Below are positions 1-11,603 of a stretch of 64,000 nt of DNA, in pieces. This DNA is from Pithys albifrons albifrons. Taxonomy: Eukaryota > Chordata > Aves > Passeriformes > Thamnophilidae. Where the stretch lies: assembly GCF_047495875.1 (NCBI RefSeq), contig NC_092459.1:14450965-14514964 (forward strand). Direction: 5' to 3'. The notes under the pieces were generated by a model. The model was not told the origin of the DNA and did not search any database. It was given only the letters and a program-made list of their open reading frames with translations. The position numbers were made by a program, and so were the translations under genes. Position 1 is the stretch's first letter. The number at the start of each line of letters is the position of its first letter.

Positions 1-2922
1 GCACCACCCTTCAGACTGACTAGAGCAAATCAATTGTTAACCCCTGGGGAACCACTAATTTTTCAAACACAGCTGTAACAAAACAGATTTATCCATCCTT
101 ATGCTTCTATTCCTTAACAGCTTCATTGTAGATTAAATGAGAGGGATTTCTAATGGTAAGAATGTCTTTTAAATTTCCCATTTTAAATAGTTCCAGATAT
201 TTACTTTAGACTGTTAAAGCATTTTTCTTTTTCATATTCCATTGTAATACAGGTTGATACAATAGGAGATGGCGGGGTGGGGGGGGGGGGGGAGAGGGGG
301 AGAAAAACCTTTTGTAGACAGGTTTGAATACATGGTTCCACAGATCAGCTATTTGTTAATTTTATGCAGGCTGTCTCCAGTTTCTGCATCTCACAGTTTG
401 GGCACAACAGGAGGTGACACTGTTAACTGTTACTCTTTTCACTTACTTTTTTTCCCTGAGCTGAACATAAACATATCATTACACAGTTACACTACACTAT
501 ATTTAGAGTTGATTTTTAACTATCTATTAGATAAAAAGACTTGAGCTGAGATAAAATACCTGGTATGAACCGGGAAGGTCTAACAGAATGGCACTACCCA
601 CAGAAATTCTGGTGTGAGTAAGGTATTTCAACACTGTGGTGATGCAATCTATTTAATTTGCTCCTCAGACTTGCCTGATGTAACTGGACACACTGGTATG
701 GGGTCATTGCTGTGGGTGCCTTACATGCAAAAAAACTTAGCCATCAACATCAAGTTCTTTAGAATCTTTTTTTTTTCCCCCTTAAGGGCAAGGACTGTGT
801 CTAAGATGTGAAATCTGTGAATGTTTTCTAAGTCTGACTTGGCATCCTGGCAGCATCAGAAGGGCAGCTGGGTCTGCTTCTTGCATATATCTCTCCAGCA
901 TCTGGCTCCTTGCAGAGAAAAGACGTCTCAGACCAGGAGAGCACCTTTAGATATTCCAGCAGAATCCCCAGCTTGGCTATTCATGGGATGAGACTCAGTT
1001 CCATGCTGTGGAGCACATTGGTTCCACTGCATAACTCAACCTGAGTGCCTAAGTTTCTGTCCATGTGTATGTATATATGATATTTAAAATCTTGATGAGA
1101 TTAAGTTATTACTACTTCTTATCTTAGCAAAAGGCTTGCCAGACACAGTACCCCACAGAACAGGATACTCCGAACACTATTTCCTCACAGAATCTTTATT
1201 TACTGGTATGACAGAAAAATGCATGAGGAAGAGGTGTTCGTCCATCCCCTCTTTGACAAATAAGTTAAAGAATTCACATAAAAAATGAATTTTTTTCTCA
1301 CATCTCATCTGAACTTGAATTGAATAGCAGATTTAAGTGTCAGTTATCGGCATCTGAACTGCATGTTTATGAACCAGGTTGGCTTATTTTCACATTGATG
1401 TCTATCTTTCTATCCTAGAGGAACTGTTTTGCTTTGTAAAATTATAGGATGTACTGAACTTGAGACCTGAACTCTTCCACATACCAATTCAGTGCTGTAA
1501 CTGCTGCTATAAAGATCTCTTCTGTGCTGTTTCTTTTTTTTCATGAGAAAAAGATGTACCTGGTAAGCCATCTAGCTCTGAATGGCTGAAAGTGTTAAAA
1601 TATATTCCATGTGTCCAAACAGCTCTCTATGGTCTTTCACATTTGGATGCAATATTTATAATAAGGAACGTGCATACACTACTTAAAAATGTAACATTTT
1701 GCAGTGGTTCCCATATATCCGAGAATACTGTACCTTTCTCCTGTATTCTGAATGAGAAGTATTACAGAGTCACTATCATTGGGTGATAGCTGGTAAGTGA
1801 ATGATTATTCAGTGACTTCTCCTTGGCTGCAATTCTCTGTTTATCCCTTGGGTAGGGTAAACAACTTTTTAATATACTCAGAGAATTTATTTTGTTGGTG
1901 ACCTGTTTCTTGCAATGCAGAGATTTTCTGCATAAAACCTGACAGCTATAAATAACTGCATGGACCAAAGTAATCTCTAAAGTAATTGCCTTAATTCAAA
2001 TTAGGTCAGTTGAAGCATTAATTGACTGTGTGATGCTTCAGTAATGTATCTGACCAGTTCAAAAGGTGAGTCAAACACCAAGATTATCTTCCTCTGGGAA
2101 ACAGTGACTAAATGGAGGTGCACCTGTATTGATGGCAACTGCTCTGCTTATGTATCAAAGTTTTAATATACTATGTTTCCTGCATATTCAGTCTTAAATA
2201 CACCATGGAAAGGAAGTGCTACAAACACTGCCTGTGTTAGACATCTGTGCTCCACTCAAAGTATCTGAGCATCTTTACATTGATCCTTAGACTCACTCAG
2301 GAAAAAAAAATGCAGGCATAGATAACATGGTGAATATTTTTAAGAATCAGTTTAAGAATTGTTTCACTTGTGGAAATGAACATCAAGTTTCAAGTCACTA
2401 CTTGCATTTTAATTTTAATGCTGAGAGCTGCTTCAGCATTGCATTGTCTTCAGTGAGTCTAGATCTCCCTATTGTAACATATTAATTAATAAGATATAGC
2501 TCTGAACTGGATCTGTGTTATGGCACTGTTGGTTTCTTTCAAAAGGCTAAACTCTTTTCACATTTGGCTCATGGGCTGTAAATGAAGGACTGGTGTGCTG
2601 TGTACAGGGGCAAATCTTTGTACTGTGAACCCAAGTTGCTGATGCCAACAACATGCCATCAAACCATTTATTGACTGATCTTTGTAGGAGAAGAAAAGGA
2701 TGGCTGGGTGCATGCATGGAGGGATGACTGGGGAAGAAATGGATGAACAGGTTACTGATTCTCTTATACTTTACTGAAAAGGAAATCAGTTCTCAAAGGT
2801 TATATGGTCTTCCAGACAATTTTTCTTCTTATTTCCCTCTTGTCTTGAATGACAGTGCTGGGAAACTCTTCAAAGAAAGAAAAAGAAAATATTTATATTA
2901 GATTTAGCAGTTTTAAAGGATG
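1..2922. other. Unique AT-rich non-coding DNA
   Basis: No gene or dispersed repeat is recognised here. Open frames are at most about 90 codons, carry no recognisable domain and show no splice-site context that I could defend. The only structural item is the G-rich run at 274-300, listed separately. The right edge is set by the target-site duplication of the first LTR. Confidence 0.6.
274..300 (+). repeat. G-rich run, possible G-quadruplex
   Basis: The stretch consists of G4, T, then an uninterrupted run of 14 G (279-292), then short A-interrupted G blocks ending in G5. Four or more G-tracts within 27 bases meet the usual sequence requirement for a G-quadruplex. It stands alone in AT-rich DNA with no visible promoter or CpG island. 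The exact G count may suffer from sequencing slippage. Confidence 0.7.
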
Positions 2923-2927
2923 AACAT
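2923..2927. repeat. Left target-site duplication AACAT
   Basis: AACAT immediately precedes the TGT start of the LTR. The identical AACAT follows its terminal ACA at 3551-3555. A 5-bp duplication is typical of many vertebrate ERV integrations, including ERVL-like ones. Confidence 0.85.
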
Positions 2928-3550
2928 TGTCCTGGGTTGAGCTGGCAAAACACCAACTGTCCAGGACAGGGTGAAAAGGGTTCTTCCTCCCCCCAACCAG
3001 CTAAGGGGAAAAGAAGAGGGAGAGGAAAGAAAAACCCTCAAAACCAGGTTTATGCTGAAACTAACTACATGTATTTATACAGAAAAGAGAAAATTAAGAG
3101 GAAACTACAATATAACACACACTTACACAAGTTACATATATATAACAAGGAATAACTCCCCACTCCCCAATTAATACAAAGCCCATTACTCTAAATTCAT
3201 AAGCACTCCAAAAGACACTCAGCAAGAAAGAGAAAGTATAACAACAAAATATTTCTACTTCCCTGAATGCAAACAAAATGCAAGCACAGGCAACAGGAGC
3301 AGTGCCTAGCATAGTAGAGGAGCTGCTAGATGTCCTCCTCTTAGTGCAGCCATGATGGAACTAACTAAGCCACTCCCACACACTAGATTTTACACCCTTT
3401 GAGATGATGTAGTATGGTGTGGAATACAATATTATTGGCTAGAAGAAGTCAGCTGTTAGCTAGCTCAGCCCAGCTTAAATCAGCTGACAATCCTAGGGCT
3501 AGCTGAAATTTAAAACCTAAGTTTAGGCCCACCTGGCTAAACCCATAACA
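2928..3550 (-). mobile_element. Solo ERV LTR, copy 1 (variant subfamily)
   Basis: A 623-bp solo long terminal repeat, starting TGTCCTGGG and ending CATAACA on the plus strand, with perfect AACAT duplications on both sides. No retroviral internal region (gag, pol, env) is adjacent, so it is the product of recombination between two LTRs. The first ~440 bp match the other LTRs at 24221, 24476 and 63125: GGGTTGAGCTGGCAAAA start, purine-rich block, and ATATTTCTACTTCCCTGAA block. The last ~180 bp do not match them. Read on the minus strand, a TATAAATA box lies at 3079-3072, about 470 bp from the LTR start, so transcription was probably leftward; this orientation is inferred. The open frames inside it (for example 2937-3155) are chance frames. 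Confidence 0.85.
3072..3079 (-). promoter_or_regulatory. Candidate LTR TATA box
   Basis: The minus strand reads TATAAATA here. The inner LTR at 24476-25057 has the same octamer at 24620-24627, which argues for a conserved U3/R promoter element. Copy 2 has a TATAAACA variant and copy 4 is degenerate. Activity today is unknown. Confidence 0.5.
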
Positions 3551-3555
3551 AACAT
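3551..3555. repeat. Right target-site duplication AACAT
   Basis: Exact repeat of 2923-2927, directly following the terminal CA of the LTR. Confidence 0.85.
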
Positions 3556-4624
3556 GTAAGTGAAAAGGTACTGAACCATCAGGTCTGCCAACACCTAGTC
3601 AAGGCTCCCTGTTGCTACACTGAGAGGAGACCTGTTTGACATTTAAAGTCTACAACACAGAGGTGGTTGCTTCCCTGTCCCATTAGTAGTGAGAACTGTA
3701 GAGAGTGGACTGCAGACACAAACTTAAACCATCAGATTTTGATTGTTATAGTTGCAGATCACATGGGGAACAGATTTCAGTAGTCAGGGTAAAATTTCTA
3801 GTCAGTGTTTTATTTATTACTGAAGGAAAACCACAAACTTTGAAAGTATTACTAATGTTATTCTACCTTGAATGTTGGCATATCATGTTCAAGCCATGAC
3901 ATGAAAAAAAATTCTTCAGGTGAAAAAAGACACCCTCAGAGAACATATATCTAATTTATGGAACTTTTTTGCATGATCATAAAGTTTGATAAGACAGAGG
4001 AATATGTTTCTTTTTGGCACAGAAATACTGCTGAGCAGAGGATGGGAGGTATATCCTATTGTACATTGCCATAAAACTTGCTATCCTGCAATATATCCCA
4101 TAATATCACACTAAGAACAGAGGCAGTAGAATCCATAACATCTCACATTTTTTGGAAGTAAAAAAGAACTTGGCAGGAGAGGAGAATGCAAGATTTATCA
4201 GCTCAGGTTTCAAATAAACAAGTCATTTTAGTCATCCTGAATACTTTAGTATCAACAGGGTCTCTACTGTTTTCCATTGCAAATTTTGGAAGCACCACTT
4301 CCAGAAACTTTCAAGAGACTCTTGTGCCTTTTGTGTGCTCAAGCAACTACACAAACATCCATACACTTCTGTTTTGCTACAGCAATTATTTGTTCTAAAT
4401 CTCCACCTCTAACAACACTAGTATTACTGTTACCTCATGTCCACTTATTGAAGGCTGTGTGTAAAACTATGAAACACAACATCAAATAACAAGCAGAATT
4501 CAGGGTTACAAAAGTTATGACAGAAATTATAGTGGAGACAGTGTTGCAGGACAAATGGAAATGTTATGGCAGTGCATAATTCATCATTCAATCCTCTTTC
4601 TCTTTAAAAATTATGCCACTATTG

Positions 4625-4680
4625 AAAAAAAACCCCAACCCAAACCAACCAAACAAAAATACAAAAAAAAAATCCCCACA
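4625..4680. repeat. A/C-rich low-complexity tract
   Basis: A run of A's broken by C, CC and CCCC blocks (AAAACCCCAACCCAAACC pattern). It is one of more than ten similar tracts in this window, in both orientations. Confidence 0.8.
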
Positions 4681-7600
4681 ATACTCACTAAAAAGTCCAA
4701 GATATTATGGACATTTTTGTAGTTGTCACTGCTGACACTTCCTGTTCAGTGATTGCCTTCTTTATAATGAGGTTTTAAAATGGATTTAGGTATGGAACAG
4801 AAAAAAAAAACAAACAACAAACTACAGCCAATTTAGCCACTCAGGCAGTGTTAGAAATCTCCTGCTTCAGGCTGCAGTGGGAGATAACTTGCCACAAGTT
4901 GTGCTGATTGGAACTCTGTGAAGTCTCTGCTTCAGTGACTCCTGGAAGAGACAAAACCTCTATGCAAATTTAGAGGGGAGCAGAAAGCAGGCAAAGGCAC
5001 CCGCCAGCAGCAACAGACTTTGGAATCTAATAGGAGATTTTTCTCTTTTCCTTTTCAAAAGGAACTCTTGGAATTTGTGTTAATTATTTTAAAACCCAGC
5101 TACCATCTCAGGGTACAGGAAGAAGAGCAGGACTGAAGTGGTGGAGGACCAGCAGTCCCTGTGTGCTTTTTGTCTGACTGCAGAGTTCGGGAACAATGAA
5201 GTATCAATGGCAACAGTCAAATCACAATGTGCTGCCATGGAACATGGCAAGACTGCTTTCCTGGGTTTCATCACCAAAAAAAGAGTTCATACTAGGCATT
5301 TGATGCTTAAACAAACACTCAGAAAACTGATTTGAAACACTGTATTTTATTACACAAATAAGCAGATAGCTCAACCAAACTCCTTGCTACATTCTGACCC
5401 TGAAGAAATCATAGAGTAGCCCTTCCCCAAAATGCAAGCTTTGCTGCCTGCCTACTAGTACCTTGCATCACAGTAGAGGCATGAGCTGAGAAGTAAAGAA
5501 ACTAAATGGAAACTGAATTATTCTAGGATGCAACTGAGACCGGGATGTGGTTATGAGCTGTTCCGATCTCCAGCCTGAGAATGGTATGCATGTGTGTGCA
5601 TGTGTAACCTACATGTGAAATCTTTACTTCTGAACTACCATAATGGCTCTCTCATTTTCACAAAACATCTAACAGCTGCCAACTTTTTGGAGCTATAAAT
5701 CTTTGCATCAGGAAATGGCAAAACCAAACTCATGCAAATGAAAATAACAGGTACCTGAGCGCAGGAAGATGTCAGAGTTGGGGAGAGGAGAGAAAGATAG
5801 CACATGAAAACTTCTTTACATTTCCCCCTGTTTTTATATGATACTTACCTCAAGTAGGTTCAAGTTGCTTGCTATGAATATATAAGACAATTGCTGATCT
5901 AAAAGCTGAAGGTTACCACAGTGAAATAAAAAAAGACCCCAAAACCAAAAAGTGAAGGTTTGCCATCTCAAAGGCAGTTTGGGGCTTTTATGGCAATATA
6001 GAGTGATTGTACTTTTTGGAGTTCTCTTCTGCACAAGACTGAAAGTTTTCAACAGATCTTTAACTCTGATAATAAAATGTCTATTTAGTATGTATTGAGA
6101 AATATATATGTTGCGATTTTATAGATATATTTTTGTGTATACAGCTTTATATATAAATTTTTACATATATATTTTAGTGTATGCAATAATTTTAATTTTT
6201 CTGCCTTTTTTTTTTACCTGCTTACATTAATTTCTAAATGGTTCTTTTATTTTTCTCAGAAATGAGAAAATTCAGAAAAACACACCAATTTAAAACCTGG
6301 AAGATGGAATTCATTTATCATTATAGAAAATAGCAATCGGCTCAACTGAACAAAAATAACTCAGGCAGTTAGCTCTTACCAGCTTGCACACTCTACTGAT
6401 ATATTCCATTTACTGCTTTACATCCATCTGCCAAACCCACCTGGGTTTCAGATGGGGCATATTCTAGTTCTGTTAATGATAAACTTCACTCTATTCATTA
6501 TGTCATCCCTCAACACTTTCTAAAAAAAAAAAGACAAAAATTATACAGTGTGTATTGTGCCATGATGTGTTAATCTAAATGTTACATTAAGTGGAGAGAA
6601 TATATTAAGAAGTATTTCAGAGAGTGTTTTCTTCTTGTTATGACCTCCACAATGAGTCAGGTAGAACTCATATAATCTACAGTCAAAAGCCAAAAATAGG
6701 TGAGTTCTCGGTAAGGCAGAGTCACATTTGTTTTTATGAGGTACCTTATGAGATTATCCCTAAGCACTTACAGAAATACTGCAAATGCTACTGTTTTAGT
6801 GGCTTAGTGCAGAAATATATAAGGCCTGCAGGAATTGAAAATAACAATTACCAGTGTCACAGGCTCCTTTGCAGGGCTCACAGGGAACTGCAGGTCTGCA
6901 CAGAGGCGATACAGAGACAGTGACATCTCATGATGTGAAGGATTACTTTGTCCTCACCTTTGTTCAAGACCTTTATGATCCAGGAGTCTTTACCTGAAGA
7001 GATGACACTACTGCACATTCCAGAAAGGTACCCTGATGAGCAGACTGCACAGTCAGTATTTGTCAGGGAGTGGGCAGGAGAAATGTACTGTCATGGGGAA
7101 AAACCCTATATACTCTTCTACTCTCTGTGGTATGTTGTGTTTCCAGTCTTTTTGCAGGAAACTGGACTTGATGAGTTATTGATATGCCTGTCACAAGCTA
7201 CAGCAGAACAAAGATATCCAGTTGGTGGCACTACCTTCAGGTCCCACATAAAGTGGAAAGAAACTGACCAGCTCCTTGATCATTGCTAATGAAATATAGG
7301 CAATAAGGCTTTATTTTGTTTAGTCCTGCTCAGTGTGATGAAAAGACCTTCTTGCATTTTTGAACACTGAAGCACAAGGGCTGGACACAGAAAAATTGTG
7401 TTGCCTCAAAACTCCTACCCTAGCCAGTGGATAATGAGTCAGTCTAATGACAGCAGGGTAATAAAACTAATGGTTTAACTGAGTCATCCCTATTGTATGT
7501 TTTTACATATTAGTGAACATTATGGGTGATCTTGTTTCAAGAAATAAGATTGCACCAAGCTTTCTTGACAAAACTTTCACAAGGTTGCCCCCATATTCAG

Positions 7601-8282
7601 ACAAATGTGGCTTTTTGTCAGGCTTCAGGACTGAAAGCTCTCTTAACCTCATCTGCCTAAGTCCAGCGGTTTTCCATAGCTGACAGTCAGACTTCCTTCA
7701 TAAACTCGAGGGCTGAAAGGCAATTATTTTTAGGCGTTTTAAGTGATTGACTTTTGGCCTTTTTACTTTGCATTCTGACATTAACCTGTGCATTAAATTG
7801 CACAAGAAACCATTTCTGTGTTAGATCAAGAGTGAAAGAACACAATGGCATTTTTACTTGACCCCCAAATCAGTCTCAGTGCATGAGATGGGTCTATCAG
7901 CTGAAGATGTGTAGTGTTACCAACTGCAAACTTCTCTATCAGAGCTAATTTCCCAGTCTTCCTGGAGAAGATCGGTTGTATATGCATCCCTCTCCAGGCA
8001 CCTGCACAGGATGTGGGCACACTCAAGGACAGGAAGGCTTTCTGTTCCCCAAATATGCAGGTGTGTGTGCAATGTCAAGCGTCAGCTCTACTTTTTCAGG
8101 ATCATTTCATAATGCACACACAGTGCAGTTTTGCTGGATGTCAGCAGTCTGAAACTGTTTCCTCACTGATAGAGCTGGGGGAAATACAAAAGTATATGGA
8201 CAGCTCTGATGGATGGTTACTCTGCAGCTCTTTAAAGACAGGGATTATTTGTGTTCCTGCTGGATTCTCCAAACTCCCCTGC

Positions 8283-8324
8283 AAAACAAACAAACAAACA
8301 AAACGAACAAACAAAACCAAAAAG
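8283..8324. repeat. (CAAA)n-like simple repeat
   Basis: Imperfect CAAA repeats with one G interruption. It supplies the lysine/threonine/asparagine-rich end of the open frame 7914-8333, which weakens that frame as a gene candidate. Confidence 0.8.
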
Positions 8325-11300
8325 GAGGGTTAGGTGAGAAAACTCCATATTGCCCTTAAATGTGGTTGAGGAAGAAGTTATTTTTATTTCTTTTACAGAA
8401 ACATGAGCCAAATAATGGGAAGTAAGGCAACAGTTGATTGTTCACCATTTTCTAAGTCGTCACTTATTTTGGTACTTATTTCATAGAATTATTTGGGACT
8501 TTTCTCCATTAACAAAATGGAGTTGCAGAGTGAGGTAAGATCAAATAAATAGAGGCAAGTGAAACAGTGAAAAATGTGAAGCAGAGAAGTTAAGCACATT
8601 TAAAGTCACATGCAATTAGTAATTATAAGATACAATAAAACAGAAGTAAGGACTTTACCATAGTATATTTATGTGCTTCTATGCAATTTCTTCTAAGCTT
8701 GATACTAATGTTTGGGGTCTATTCTTTTTTAATCCTGCAAAAATGAAATTTCATCTTCTCCAATAGCTCATATCCAATCTTCTACATGTAAGGATCCTTA
8801 AGTAAATATAGCTGTCTATGATAAAAATAATGCATTTAGAAGTGAATTAGAATGCTATTTAGACCTTTATTTATTGCTGCATTTATGATGCTTCTATATT
8901 TGTTTACTTATATCTTTATTATGGAAGCAAGGGTGGTCTAATCCTAGCAACAAGGGCCAGATGGAGATTTTTTACCCTTCAACTGAGCATGTGACATTCC
9001 TTGCCTCACAGCTGCAGCCTGACACAGGCATTTGGCTGTGCTGCTGCTTCCAGAGAAAGGAGATATTTTTGAAGAGGTGAGGGAAAGTGTCCATACTCCC
9101 TCCCACAGGTGACACTGGCAGTTTTGCTCCATGTGTTGAGTGTGTTGTGAGCAGGAGATGGCTTTCAGCTGTTTGCACTGCTTTTGATGCATAAATAGCT
9201 ACTCTTCCTCCTTTCCAGGGCAAACACTCTGTTCTGAATGGAGTTGTTCTGTGGTCCACCATCTAACAATAAGACTAGAAGTCCTCTCTGAAAATATTGC
9301 ATTAGAAGGCTGTTAGCTGAGTGTATTATGCAGAGAGTTATACTGAAACTGAGGAAGCTCTCTTAAAACACAGTAAAACAAATAAAATCAAAATAAATAT
9401 CCCTTTTATTCAGGAAGTTTTACCCAAAAGGTATAACGCAGCAAAGCTGTAATATGTTACTGATGTTTTAACATAGGAATTTTCTGTACGAACCCCTACG
9501 GTCATTCAGATTTTAATCAGGTTTTAATAGTATGTTAAGCAGAAGACATTTCTATATCTGCCTCAAGAAAGTGGAAATACTCTGAATTTTATGTCTCTCT
9601 TCCCAGTTCAACAAAACCACTTTGTCCTAACAATAGGGAGGAAAGAGTGAACAGCAGATCTCAGAGATGCTTTAGAGTTTATAGTCCATACTTGAAGAAA
9701 AGTCTGCTTTAGATGCACCATTAATATATTTTGATATATATTTATGGAATAGCTCAATCCCTCTGGCTGTAAAGCTTGACCAAGGATGAGAATAAAATCA
9801 GACGAAGGCTTCCAGATATAACTCCCTACAAAACACTTTGAAAATACATGCCAAAAAAGTGAAACAATAGATTCTGAAATCTTGAGAAGGTTCATCACCA
9901 TCATTTTGTGTCCCTGCCAGGCAACTCATCTCTGGCAGAAATTATTCACTACTACCTAGACAAAAGTTGAATTTTATCAGAGAAAGGGGAATCATCCCAA
10001 TTTTACCTTCAGTTTCGCTATGAAACTGTAACAATCTTAAATCACTCCCAGCTGTCCCTTAGATCTCCCCTCCAGCACATCACTGTAGGGAAGGCAAGTT
10101 CTGCAGCAATCAGTTTCTTTTATGTCTCTCCACAGACAAATAGACATCATACTGGAGTTCAAACTGTGTTGCTGGATGAATAAGATTATTGGTAAATCAA
10201 ATACCAAATGAAATCACTCTAATAATATCCACTGCCCCCATTAAAGCAAGGAGGCTTTTGCTGAAATACTTCGCTCACCTCTTAACCCATGCATGTATGT
10301 AACCCAGGAGTTTCTTCTTAATCTTCCTGACATATTTCCACCTCCAATATTCACTCCTGTGGGTTCCATCACTCTCCTTGGATGACCCATACATTGCTTC
10401 CTCTTACATTTTTTTGTCTGTGGTCCTTTGTATGATTTTCCTTGAGTGCACCGTCTGTTCAGAGAGGAGTTGGACATCACCATTTGCAAGGCTGCTATTT
10501 CCTTGCTCTGTGAATGCTTTATCTCATTCCTACCCTTCAGTACTTTCTGGGTTGAATGGACCTCTGGCTGTCAGTGATCAAAGCTGTCAGTTGCTGTTTA
10601 TTTCCTCACCTCTTCAATTTGGCTCCTGGGAGGATGTTTCAACAGACATTTTAGAGAGACTGAAAAAACCAATATCCTATTAAACTAATGACCCTTGGCT
10701 ATGCTGTCTACAAATGAATACAGGCACAATTGCCCAGTTTTCTACTGAGAGTCTGTGTAAAACACTCATGTGTGTTTTCTGGCTATAAAATGTGTGTGTA
10801 TAACTTCTAGAAAAAATGTATTATTTCCATTTGAACAGTAATTATTCCAATGTAACTATGGCACTCCACTAATTGCTTTCTGGTTATTAAGAATATTAAT
10901 AAAGTTCGTGTTTAGATTTTCTGGTAGAGAGCTCTGCTGGCTCTTCTCTTAATTCTTTTCTGAGGGCTTCTGTTAAGAACATCTGAAGCCTTTTTTATAA
11001 CAGTTGCTTTCTTACAAAATCAAAAGTCTGGAATAAATTTGTTGTGACTAGCTATTAGCAAAGAAGATTTTCTATTCAGAGCAGCAATGGCTTCTTTCTT
11101 TAGAGAAACATAGCTGTAATGTGTCACAGATTGAAGTGTATCTTCATGTCCTATGACCATGGTGCTAGTCACAAATATTTCTGATGTTTGTACCAACAAA
11201 TATTTTCTCCACTACCAGCCTGCTGTTGAATACCTTCTGTTTAATAAACTTGTATTAAACACACTTTATAGGAGGAAATCTTTAATGTTTTCATTTTAGT

Positions 11301-11538
11301 TTATTAGTTGAGAAATGGGGGAGGACCACGACTAAGAAAAAAAATGAAAGTGGAGAGAGCTTGTGAGAGTTGGAAAGTGAATGCTGAACTTGATTTCAGC
11401 CACGTTGAGCAGAATATATGAGTAGGAATACATAAAGAGGTCCTTAGGATGAGGTTTTAGTGTGAACAGGAGAGGGATCTGAAGCAAAGAGGTAGTCTTT
11501 GAATAGAAAGAGCTGTTGAATGTGTGTTTGAATTAGCT

Positions 11539-11603
11539 GGTGAGGTGAGGTGAGGTGAGGTGAGGTGAGGTGAGGTGAGGTGAGGTGAGGTGAGGTGAGG
11601 TGA
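11539..11603 (+). repeat. (TGAGG)n microsatellite
   Basis: Twelve perfect TGAGG units fill 11541-11600, preceded by GG and followed by TGA. The lack of interruptions suggests recent expansion or active slippage, so it is likely polymorphic in length. Confidence 0.95.

Larger units (their letters stand above)
3556..11538. other. Unique AT-rich non-coding DNA
   Basis: About 8 kb without a recognisable gene or interspersed repeat. It holds A/C-rich low-complexity tracts at 4625-4680, 4801-4827 and 8283-8324, and an AT-only-like stretch around 6090-6200. Open frames at 6624-6923, 6948-7289, 7914-8333 (+) and 8944-9262 (-) are the longest. Their translations show no domain I recognise and no defensible exon boundaries. 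Confidence 0.55.

Noticed and set aside
7914..8333. 139-codon plus-strand frame
   Set aside because: It ends in a CAAA simple repeat, shows no domain, and its length is within chance for a window of this size.
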